A stretch of 11,592 nucleotides of DNA, taken from contig CAYHGX010000027.1 in NCBI GenBank assembly GCA_964356355.1, positions 1-11,592 of the forward strand. Direction: 5' to 3'. The position numbers and the translations under genes were made by a program. The notes under the pieces are model-generated. The model ran no database searches, was not told the DNA's origin, and worked only from the letters and a program-made list of their open reading frames with translations. The DNA comes from CAYHGX01 sp964356355 (lineage in GTDB: Bacteria; Patescibacteriota; Gracilibacteria; UBA1369; LOWO2-01-FULL-3). Position 1 is the stretch's first letter; each line of letters opens with the position of its first letter. Of this stretch, positions 6,978 to 11,592 are shown piece after piece.

Positions 6978-7406
6978 ATGACAATACGTATTACTCCAAC
7001 AATTCCTGCAGAGGGACCCGTGGCAGAAGCAGCAGTGGAGGGGAATCCTGAAGCGGCGAATATGACCCTGGTGACTTACTACCTGGGAATGATTAATCAA
7101 GACTCTAGTCGTCTTCCAGCACCTATTGAGGAGATAAAAGGGCACAATCTAGCAACAAAAAGGGCACTGTTCGAGGCCCTACGAAGAGAGGCAGAAAGGC
7201 AGGATGAAAATGAAATTAGGCTTACCGCTGAGGCTACTTCAGGTGGATTTCATGCGAAAATAAGAGCGCTCGGTTCAATAGTTCGGGGCATATTTGCTGG
7301 TAAAGCGACGAGTGATGTTAGCGAAAAGGATGCCGAAGCGGGTGTATGTAGAAAAAAAGCACGTGAAATCAGGGTGTTAATAGCGCAAATAGAAGGGGTG
7401 ATGTAG
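6978..7406 (+). CDS. Hypothetical protein, 142 aa
   Basis: No family is recognised. The N-terminal 28 residues are rich in Pro, Ala and Glu and probably disordered. The rest is charged and likely helical, with an Arg/Glu-rich helix in the middle (around ALFEALRREAERQDENEIR). There is no signal peptide or membrane segment and a single Cys. It starts 65 bases after the large lipoprotein gene and ends with TAG. No Shine-Dalgarno precedes the ATG, only an AT-rich stretch. Whether it is transcribed with the upstream gene is unclear. The length and clean frame support a real gene. Confidence 0.55.
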   Translation: MTIRITPTIPAEGPVAEAAVEGNPEAANMTLVTYYLGMINQDSSRLPAPIEEIKGHNLATKRALFEALRREAERQDENEIRLTAEATSGGFHAKIRALGSIVRGIFAGKATSDVSEKDAEAGVCRKKAREIRVLIAQIEGVM

Positions 7407-7435
7407 GGGGAGACTTGATGGACAGAGGCTCTTTG

Positions 7436-7456
7436 GGCCGAGCCGCAGGCGAGGCC
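7436..7456. repeat. GC-rich hairpin repeat between convergent genes
   Basis: GGCC-GA-GCC, a GCA loop, then GGC-GA-GGCC. The arms pair perfectly except for two opposing GA dinucleotides, which can form tandem sheared G-A pairs. It sits between the stops of the 142-aa gene (+) and msrA (-), where a bidirectional terminator would be expected, but no long T-tract follows on either side. Its 19-nt core (7437-7455) is identical to bases 10492-10510 inside the DAHP synthase gene. Confidence 0.6.
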
Positions 7457-7460
7457 GGGG

Positions 7461-8030
7461 TTATTTAGCCTTGTCCTTGAACTTTTGGAGGAACTTCGCA
7501 ATTTTGGGGGCGATGACGATTTGGCAGTAGGGGGCCTCGGTTTGGAGTTCGTAATATTCTTGATGGGAGATTTCGGCGGGGTAGAAGGCCTCTAGGAGTT
7601 TCACTTCGGTCACAATGGGGGCCGCCGGAGCGTCGGCGGAGGCGGCTAGCTGGGCCACATATCGCTGGATGGCTTCGAGCTGCTCTGGGGAGTTTGCGAG
7701 AAGGATTGAACGGTACTGCGTGCCGTGGTCGGCGCCTTGGCGGTTGAGAGTGGTGGGATCGTGGGTGGCGAAAAAGATTTCGAGAAGGTCGTTGAGAGTG
7801 ACCTGGGAGGCGGACACCTCGCTGTGCTCGCGCTTAGGGTTGAATTCCACTTTGATCACTTCAGCATGGCCAGTGCGGCCGGAGACCACTGAGTAGTAGT
7901 CGGGATTTTCGGTGTGACCTCCCGCATATCCAGCAGTGACCTTCTCTACGCCGCGCACACGGCTAAAAATGGCTTCTGTGCACCAGAAGCAGCCACCGCC
8001 GAGGACTAGAAAGTCGAGATTATTGGACAT
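7461..8030 (-). CDS. msrA: Peptide methionine sulfoxide reductase MsrA
   Basis: MsrA reduces the S-epimer of methionine sulfoxide in proteins back to methionine. The 189-aa sequence has the signature GGGCFWCTEA with catalytic Cys14, GYAGGHTENPDY, VxFNP, FFATHDPTTLNRQGADHGTQYRS, and the C-terminal EISHQEYYELQ. A late Cys in APYCQI is a candidate recycling residue. Length and motif order are typical of a full-length cytosolic enzyme, as no signal peptide is present. It lies downstream of msrB on the same strand, separated by 103 bases that carry a palindromic repeat. No Shine-Dalgarno is seen. Its stop TAA faces the convergent 142-aa gene across the GC-rich hairpin. Confidence 0.96.
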   Translation of the reverse strand: MSNNLDFLVLGGGCFWCTEAIFSRVRGVEKVTAGYAGGHTENPDYYSVVSGRTGHAEVIKVEFNPKREHSEVSASQVTLNDLLEIFFATHDPTTLNRQGADHGTQYRSILLANSPEQLEAIQRYVAQLAASADAPAAPIVTEVKLLEAFYPAEISHQEYYELQTEAPYCQIVIAPKIAKFLQKFKDKAK

Positions 8031-8061
8031 ATTTTTGGCAGGTCAATTTCAGAGCGTAATG

Positions 8062-8109
8062 GCTTATTTTAAACGTTATTTCGACGTAAATCCGTGCCCG
8101 GGCACACTT
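8062..8109. repeat. Intergenic palindromic repeat, copy A
   Basis: This 48-bp segment aligns without gaps to 10796-10843, with 39 of 48 bases identical by eye. Weaker similarity continues upstream to about 8044. Its centre is a perfect 12-bp palindrome, GTGCCCGGGCAC (8094-8105), flanked by CGTAAATC (8085-8092), which can pair with GATTTGCG (8110-8117). Seven Ts follow on the plus strand at 8121-8127, giving a terminator-like look, but both neighbouring genes run on the minus strand. It lies between msrB and msrA. It could be a protein-binding site, a mobile palindromic repeat or an RNA element in the msrA leader. Confidence 0.65.
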
Positions 8110-8133
8110 GATTTGCGATGTTTTTTTACAAAG

Positions 8134-8508
8134 TCAATCTAGGGGCGACGAGCGGGGGACGAATTTCATCGACAGCGAATTCACGCAGTGGCGGGTGTCC
8201 TTTTCGGTGAAACGTTCGCCTTCGAAGAGGTGGCCGAGGTGGGCGCCGCAGGCTGCACAGGTAATTTCGGTGCGCCGACCGTCAGAGTCTTCACTGCGGC
8301 GAACTGCGCCGGGAAGCGAGTCATCGAAGCTGGGCCAGCCACAGCCGCTGTCGAACTTGCTCTGCGAAGCGAAAAGCGGCGTGTTACAGCGGCGGCATAC
8401 AAAAGTGCCCCCTTCGTAGTGGTTCACATATTCACCGGTGAAGGGCATTTCGGTGCCTTTGTTTACTATGATGCGCGTTTCTTCGGGTGTTAATTCGTTG
8501 AATTTCAT
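8134..8508 (-). CDS. msrB: Peptide methionine-(R)-S-oxide reductase MsrB
   Basis: MsrB reduces the R-epimer of methionine sulfoxide, complementing MsrA. The 124-aa protein shows the whole family signature: KGTEMPFTGEY, the structural-zinc pairs VCRRC (C38, C41) and CAAC (C84, C87), SKFDSGCGWPSF with likely resolving Cys56, HLGHLFEGERF, and RHCVNSLSMKF with catalytic Cys108. No signal peptide, so cytosolic. The stop is TGA, the only one used here, which confirms the standard code. The ATG lies 9 bases after the stop of the 186-aa upstream gene, so they are probably co-transcribed. TAAAAT 6 bases before the ATG could also give a leaderless transcript. Separate msrA and msrB genes, rather than a fusion, with a 103-bp spacer. 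Confidence 0.96.
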   Translation of the reverse strand: MKFNELTPEETRIIVNKGTEMPFTGEYVNHYEGGTFVCRRCNTPLFASQSKFDSGCGWPSFDDSLPGAVRRSEDSDGRRTEITCAACGAHLGHLFEGERFTEKDTRHCVNSLSMKFVPRSSPLD

Positions 8509-8517
8509 GCCCTCATT

Positions 8518-9078
8518 TTAAACCAGACGAACGTCGGGTACTAGAGGTCTGTTGGCGTTAGAAATTCTAGGATCAACTTCGCGACCAGCGAGGGCCGAAG
8601 TGGAAAGCTCCAGGAGTCTAATACGAACTTCTTCTCGAAGGCCCAATACTGCACCTTCACTTGCGAGCTCCCTAATTACATCGGCATTTAACTCTAGCGC
8701 AAGGTTTCTTTCGGCTGGTGATAGGGCAGAAATATCCCCGTAAGTCTGCGCAAAACGCCTAGAGAAACTTGATCTTCGGGCAGCGTAAAGACGCTTATTT
8801 ACTGTTTCGACAAGCGGCTCCCTGCGCTTACGTGCTATTGAATTCATATCCATATCCTCTTCATCTACTGGGCTAATTATCTGAACGTATGCAGCCAGTT
8901 TTTTAGTTAAAGTGAGGAAAACTTCATCTGAAACTGCCTCGTTGCCCGCCAATAGCGCCTCGAAGGCGGCAATTTCGCTTCCCATCTCAGCGAGGGCTAG
9001 TTGACTTCTTGATGGACGAGATAGAGCAGTTTTTGATTGAGGCTCTAACTCTGGGGCCGGTGCGGCTAGATTTGACAT
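8518..9078 (-). CDS. Hypothetical protein, 186 aa, upstream of msrB
   Basis: Family not recognised. The first 27 residues are Pro/Ser/Ala-rich and probably disordered. The rest is predominantly helical with alternating acidic and basic stretches (EEDMDMNSIARKRREP near the middle). It contains no Cys or Trp, no signal peptide and no membrane segment. It has a strong promoter of its own with a double inverted repeat (see 9112-9152), and its TAA is 9 bases before msrB, so it heads the hypothetical gene-msrB group. That position might link it to oxidative-stress response or its control, but nothing in the sequence shows a DNA-binding motif I can name. Confidence 0.65.
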   Translation of the reverse strand: MSNLAAPAPELEPQSKTALSRPSRSQLALAEMGSEIAAFEALLAGNEAVSDEVFLTLTKKLAAYVQIISPVDEEDMDMNSIARKRREPLVETVNKRLYAARRSSFSRRFAQTYGDISALSPAERNLALELNADVIRELASEGAVLGLREEVRIRLLELSTSALAGREVDPRISNANRPLVPDVRLV

Positions 9079-9111
9079 AGTTATTAAGGGTGAATGAGAA
9101 AATAAAGATTT

Positions 9112-9152
9112 TCTATTGTACTATTTTTACCTAAAATGTCAATAGATAGTAC
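9112..9152 (-). promoter_or_regulatory. Promoter of the 186-aa/msrB group, embedded in interleaved inverted repeats
   Basis: On the minus strand, TTGACA (9137-9142), a 16-base spacer and TACAAT (9115-9120), with a leader of about 30 bases and no Shine-Dalgarno. Two perfect 7-bp inverted repeats bracket it: TCTATTG (9112-9118) with CAATAGA (9140-9146), and GTACTAT (9118-9124) with ATAGTAC (9146-9152). The first overlaps the -10 and -35, the second flanks the spacer and -35. This layout suits binding of one or two dimeric regulators, for example a redox or stress regulator of the msr genes (inference). Confidence 0.65.
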
Positions 9153-9208
9153 TTTTGCTTTACTTTATGCTAATAGTTGATAATATGTGGCCTTAATTTT
9201 AAACAGTT

Positions 9209-9295
9209 ATGAGACTATTTTCCATCCCATTTGGTGAAAAGGTCACGTTCCACATGAGACTCGGCTACCAAATTAATAGTTACGCAAATGCATAA
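9209..9295 (+). CDS. Possible tiny ORF, 28 aa, upstream of the DAHP synthase
   Basis: ATG to TAA encoding 28 residues starting MRLFSIPFGEK, with three Phe and two Tyr. GATAAT about 30 bases upstream could be a -10. No Shine-Dalgarno. Its last codons overlap the start of the next tiny ORF. It may be a leader peptide, a fragment of a decayed gene, or chance. It lies in the 527-base stretch 9079-9605 that has no long gene. Confidence 0.2.
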   Translation: MRLFSIPFGEKVTFHMRLGYQINSYANA

Positions 9296-9404
9296 ACCGA
9301 GAGGCCCTGAAGATGCTGAAATGTGGCAAAAAGCCGTGCATTGTATAATTGACCCGGAATGGCTTGTAAATGTTGGGCTAATGCCGCCTTCAAGATTTCA
9401 ATAA
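9288..9404 (+). CDS. Possible tiny ORF, 38 aa, overlapping the previous one
   Basis: ATG to TAA encoding 38 residues with a protein-like middle (EMWQKAVHCIIDPEWLVNVG). It overlaps the end of the 28-aa ORF by 8 bases. Its stop lies within the left 55-bp copy, so the gap does not alter it. After removing the gap duplicate it ends 46 bases before the DAHP synthase start at 9606. The ORF contains a perfect TATAAT at 9344-9349 that could instead be part of the promoter of the synthase. Family not recognised. Confidence 0.25.
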   Translation: MHKPRGPEDAEMWQKAVHCIIDPEWLVNVGLMPPSRFQ

Positions 9405-9568
9405 TCGTGGTATNNNNNNNNNNNNNNNNNNNNNNNNNNNNNNNNNNNNNNNNNNNNNNNNNNNNNNNNNNNNNNNNNNNNNNNNNNNNNNNNNNNNNNN
9501 NNNNNNNNNNNNNATGGCTTGTAAATGTTGGGCTAATGCCGCCTTCAAGATTTCAATAATCGTGGTAT
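9359..9568. other. Assembly gap 2: 100 N between two identical 55-bp copies
   Basis: Bases 9359-9413 and 9514-9568 are identical and flank exactly 100 Ns (9414-9513), the same geometry as gap 1. The true sequence is probably one copy with no gap. The DAHP synthase leader is then 155 bases shorter than it appears. Confidence 0.9.
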
Positions 9569-9605
9569 ATTAATGTGGACATGGAGCACTCGCTCCGCGC
9601 TTGAT

Positions 9606-10754
9606 ATGATCAATGTAAACAACCTTAGAGTACAGTCGTTTGAGGACATCGATCCGCCGGGAAAAGTGATGGCGGAGGTGCCGGTGAACGAGCGCGCGGT
9701 GAATACCGTGGCGCGAGCGCGTGGTGAGATCGAGGCGATTTTGGATGGGCGAGATACTGAGCGCAAAATTGTGATCGTGGGGCCCTGTTCAATTCATAAC
9801 TATGAAGAAGCTCTGGAATATGCAAGACGGCTTAATGAATTGCGGCTGCGAGTGGCGGACAAAATGGTAATTGTAATGCGAACATATTTCGAAAAACCAC
9901 GCACGACTGTGGGTTGGAAAGGTTTCATTTATGATCCATGCCTGGACGGCTCTTACAGCTTGCAAGAGGGCGTGCGGCTGGCGCGGAAAATTTTAGTAGA
10001 GATCAACGAAATGGGGCTGCCCACAGCCACTGAAGTATTAGGGCCGATCGTGATTCAGTACTACTCAGATTTGATTTGCTGGAGTGCGATCGGGGCGCGG
10101 ACTACGGAGTCGCAGACGCACCGGGAATTGGCGAGCGGCCTGTCTATGCCGGTGGGTTTCAAAAATGGAACTGAGGGCAATGTGGACATTGCGGTGAACG
10201 CGATTTTATCGGCGCGAGCTGAGCATCATTTTTTGGGTATGGACGGGGATGGGCGCATTGCGGTGGTGAAAACGAAGGGGAATCCTTATGGACATATTAT
10301 TTTGAGAGGAGGGCGCACTGGTGCCAATTACTCGGCGGCTTCGGTGGGCGCGGCGGCGGAAGTGTGTCGGAGTGCGGGAGTTGAGCCGCGCATGATTATT
10401 GACTGCAGCCATGCGAATAGCGAGAAGGATTATCGCAAGCAGGGTGCCGTGTGGACGGACGTGTGGGAGCAGATCCGGGCTGGCCGAGCGAGCCGAGCCG
10501 CAGGCGAGGCGAGCGAGGGGGCAGTGGGGGCGAGCGGCGGGCGCTCGGGGGCTGGAGTTGACAACACTTCACTTCGCTCGTGCTTGGTTGGACTAATGCT
10601 GGAAAGTAATCTGGAAGAGGGCGCGCAGAGCGTGGGGAGCGGCGGAAGTGTGAGTAATGGGTCGAGTGGCGCGGCAATAAAAAGTGGAGTTTCTATTACC
10701 GATGGATGCATCGGCTGGGAAGAAACGGAGAGGCTGATTATGAAAATCATTTAA
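9606..10754 (+). CDS. aroG: 3-deoxy-7-phosphoheptulonate (DAHP) synthase, class I, AroG type
   Basis: Condenses phosphoenolpyruvate with erythrose 4-phosphate, the first step of the shikimate pathway. The match to E. coli AroG/F/H runs the whole length: GPCSIH with metal ligand Cys61 (the same number as in AroG), RTYFEKPRTTVGWKG, GARTTESQTHRELASGLSMPVGFKNGTEG, SHAN with His269, LESN with Glu333 and SITDGCIGW with Asp366. The start 9606 is chosen because it reproduces this register; ATG 9573 would add 11 unconserved residues. The 382-aa protein is about 30 residues longer than usual because of a Gly/Ala/Ser-rich insertion between His269 and Glu333 and a smaller one before SITD. All metal ligands remain, so it may be active. 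The regulatory specificity (Phe, Tyr or Trp) cannot be read. A GGAGC/GCTCC hairpin (9583-9596) lies just before the ATG. Confidence 0.93.
   Translation: MINVNNLRVQSFEDIDPPGKVMAEVPVNERAVNTVARARGEIEAILDGRDTERKIVIVGPCSIHNYEEALEYARRLNELRLRVADKMVIVMRTYFEKPRTTVGWKGFIYDPCLDGSYSLQEGVRLARKILVEINEMGLPTATEVLGPIVIQYYSDLICWSAIGARTTESQTHRELASGLSMPVGFKNGTEGNVDIAVNAILSARAEHHFLGMDGDGRIAVVKTKGNPYGHIILRGGRTGANYSAASVGAAAEVCRSAGVEPRMIIDCSHANSEKDYRKQGAVWTDVWEQIRAGRASRAAGEASEGAVGASGGRSGAGVDNTSLRSCLVGLMLESNLEEGAQSVGSGGSVSNGSSGAAIKSGVSITDGCIGWEETERLIMKII
10485..10518 (+). repeat. GC-rich hairpin repeat inside the DAHP synthase insertion
   Basis: A run of GAGC/GAGCC units, a GCA loop, then GGCGA/GCGAG units. The arms pair with opposing GA dinucleotides every 4-5 bases, a longer version of the hairpin at 7436-7456. 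Its core GCCGAGCCGCAGGCGAGGC (10492-10510) is identical to 7437-7455. It encodes part of the extra low-complexity segment (RASRAAGEASEG) in frame, without disrupting the gene. The following bases to about 10556 are also strikingly G-rich compared with the flanking gene. Confidence 0.65.
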
Positions 10755-10795
10755 GAAGAGCCAGATCCGGGAATCACATTTCCAGAGGTAAAATC

Positions 10796-10843
10796 GCTTA
10801 TTCAAGGCGTTATTTCAGCGTAAATCTGTGCGCGCGCACACTT
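10796..10843. repeat. Intergenic palindromic repeat, copy B
   Basis: Partner of 8062-8109. The palindrome here is GTGCGCGCGCAC (10828-10839) at the same offset. The two positions that differ from copy A are symmetrical, so the palindrome is kept. It lies in the 203-base gap between the DAHP synthase and the two-TM gene. A second small hairpin, ACGTTT-TACTG-AAACGT (10852-10868), follows. No T-tract is present, so it is not an obvious terminator. It has the opposite orientation to copy A relative to the downstream gene. Confidence 0.65.
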
Positions 10844-10922
10844 AAAGCGTAACGTTTTACTGAAACGTAAAGTGCCACAAAATTGGGTTATAAAGTGAAG
10901 TTTGGCAAGAATCGTGGTGGAC

Positions 10923-10951
10923 TTGGTGATACCCGGCCGATCGTTTAAAAT
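10923..10951 (+). promoter_or_regulatory. Promoter of the two-TM protein gene, leaderless spacing
   Basis: TTGGTG (10923-10928), a 17-base spacer and TAAAAT (10946-10951), which ends 6 bases before the ATG at 10958. Transcription at the usual distance would start on the start codon, so a leaderless mRNA is likely. No Shine-Dalgarno is present. Confidence 0.55.
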
Positions 10952-10957
10952 ACAAAT

Positions 10958-11506
10958 ATGATTGAAATTTTTTGGCAAGGACTGGGGTCGGAGAGGGTTT
11001 ATTTTGATGGGGAAAAACTCTACTTCGTGCGGAATCCTGAGGGTTTTGCGTTGTGGATTTTTGTAATGCTGATTGTTACACCGCTATTAATGGTGGGACT
11101 TGAACGGGTGTTGCCTACAACTTTGTTGGACTTAGGATTTGCCGTTTGGGGAGCGTTTGCAATCTGTGGAGTGGTGCTAAGTTTAGTTTATATTTTCCTT
11201 ATTTATCAGCCGAGCAAAGTACCTGGCGATCAGCGCAAAAAATACCTAAGCTATGACCTTCGCAGGAAGATCTTAGAGCAAAAAAAGAGTGATGGAACAG
11301 TGGAATTTTTGGCCCTTGGTAATCAAATTTCCGTGGAGCTGGCGCAGGGGCAGGTGAGAGTGCAATCGAAATATGGAAAAAGCTACAGCGTTTATTTAGT
11401 CTTCAATGGAACCAAACGCGTGATCGCCTCGGACTTGGACCTGGTGAACATTCAAAAACTCATAGGGCAGTTGGAAAAAATGGGCATGAAAAGTGCAGCA
11501 GCTTAA
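10958..11506 (+). CDS. Hypothetical membrane protein with two TM segments, 182 aa
   Basis: A short N-terminal segment containing VYFDGEKLYFVRNP is followed by two hydrophobic helices at about residues 30-48 and 55-83. Then comes a soluble C-terminal domain of about 95 residues with alternating strands (FLALGNQISVELAQGQVRVQSK) and a final helix. The topology is a hairpin in the membrane with both ends on the same side, probably cytoplasmic because of the Arg/Lys after the second helix. No family is recognised. It has its own promoter. Its TAA overlaps the ATG of the next gene (TAATG), so the two are translationally coupled and probably act together. Confidence 0.7.
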   Translation: MIEIFWQGLGSERVYFDGEKLYFVRNPEGFALWIFVMLIVTPLLMVGLERVLPTTLLDLGFAVWGAFAICGVVLSLVYIFLIYQPSKVPGDQRKKYLSYDLRRKILEQKKSDGTVEFLALGNQISVELAQGQVRVQSKYGKSYSVYLVFNGTKRVIASDLDLVNIQKLIGQLEKMGMKSAAA

Positions 11507-11592
11507 TGATCTGGCGGGCAAGCACAAAAAAGAAAATTGGTTTACTTTCGGAAAGTATACAGGCCGATCCCGGGGACAACTTTTACGGAGGC
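11506..11592 (+). CDS. Start of a gene cut by the window end, translationally coupled
   Basis: ATG at 11506-11508 shares its A with the stop of the two-TM gene and opens a frame of 29 codons with no stop to the end of the window. The visible residues begin MIWRASTKKKIGLLSES and continue QADPGDNFYGG. There is no clear signal peptide and no recognisable family from so short a piece. The TAATG overlap is the main evidence that this is a real start. Confidence 0.45.
   Translation, partial: MIWRASTKKKIGLLSESIQADPGDNFYGG

Noticed and set aside
8085..8127. Copy A plus its run of seven Ts as a rho-independent terminator
   Set aside because: The T-tract follows on the plus strand, but the adjacent genes on both sides are transcribed on the minus strand, and copy B has the palindrome without a T-tract.
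8134..8136. Possible reassigned TGA (code 25, as in Gracilibacteria), because TGA is almost never used as a stop here
   Set aside because: msrB ends in TGA right where the family normally ends, no gene needs an in-frame TGA to be complete, and the other stops are simply biased to TAA (8) and TAG (2).
8181..8493. Frames on both strands overlapping msrB
   Set aside because: msrB has every catalytic and zinc-binding residue, so the others are shadows produced by its GC-rich codons.
9344..9349. Perfect TATAAT as the definite aroG promoter
   Set aside because: No -35 hexamer lies at 16-18 bases upstream and the box falls inside a possible small ORF, so I list it only as a possibility within that entry.
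4134..9568. The 55-bp duplicated segments as biological direct repeats, attachment sites or CRISPR units
   Set aside because: Each pair flanks exactly 100 Ns, the two pairs are unrelated in sequence, both are exactly 55 bases, and collapsing the first restores a gene. This is assembly geometry.

Overview
The window is one piece of a scaffolded, uncultured bacterial genome, most likely a metagenome bin. It contains two runs of exactly 100 N, each flanked on both sides by the same 55 bases. That is the signature of contigs joined at an unresolved k-mer overlap. The code is standard: reading frames are uninterrupted by TGA, and msrB ends in TGA. TAA is the dominant stop. Hardly any gene has a Shine-Dalgarno sequence. 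Several have a -10-like box exactly 6 nt before the ATG, which suggests leaderless or very short-leader mRNAs. These traits and the many small lipoproteins would fit a candidate-phylum bacterium (for example CPR/Patescibacteria), but nothing here fixes the phylum.

Layout. Bases 1-205 (+) are a fragment of a PAS/histidine kinase that runs head-on into the 3' end of a minus-strand protein-kinase-like gene. The join at about 181-206 looks chimeric. The kinase follows, in the same operon, a secreted M43 (pappalysin-like) metalloprotease lipoprotein (1108-2103, -). Divergent from that, an acyltransferase-3 membrane protein (2190-3305, +) precedes a cytosolic HEGIH metallopeptidase-like protein (3326-4350, +, interrupted by gap 1). 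A small lipoprotein (4358-4711, -) is divergent from a large lipoprotein (4825-6912, +). The latter fuses a lytic-transglycosylase-like domain to a C-terminal M15/DUF5715-like zinc peptidase domain. Their two promoters are back to back and easy to read. A small unknown protein (6978-7406, +) follows.

The second half holds a minus-strand group for methionine sulfoxide repair: an unknown protein (8518-9078), msrB (8134-8508) and msrA (7461-8030). Next comes a regulatory/intergenic stretch with two tiny ORFs and gap 2. Then come a class I DAHP synthase (9606-10754, +), a two-TM membrane protein (10958-11506, +) and the first 29 codons of a translationally coupled gene at the window end.

Main themes. 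(i) The left half is a cell-envelope group: peptidoglycan hydrolase, acyltransferase, extracytoplasmic protease and kinase. (ii) Two kinds of repeat recur. One is a roughly 48-bp intergenic element whose 12-bp palindrome differs between copies by a compensatory pair of changes. The other is a GC-rich hairpin whose 19-nt core lies both between genes and inside a low-complexity in-frame insertion in the DAHP synthase. (iii) Some oddities, namely the start of the window and the two gaps, are best explained as assembly artefacts. No tRNA, rRNA, CRISPR array or transposase was recognised.
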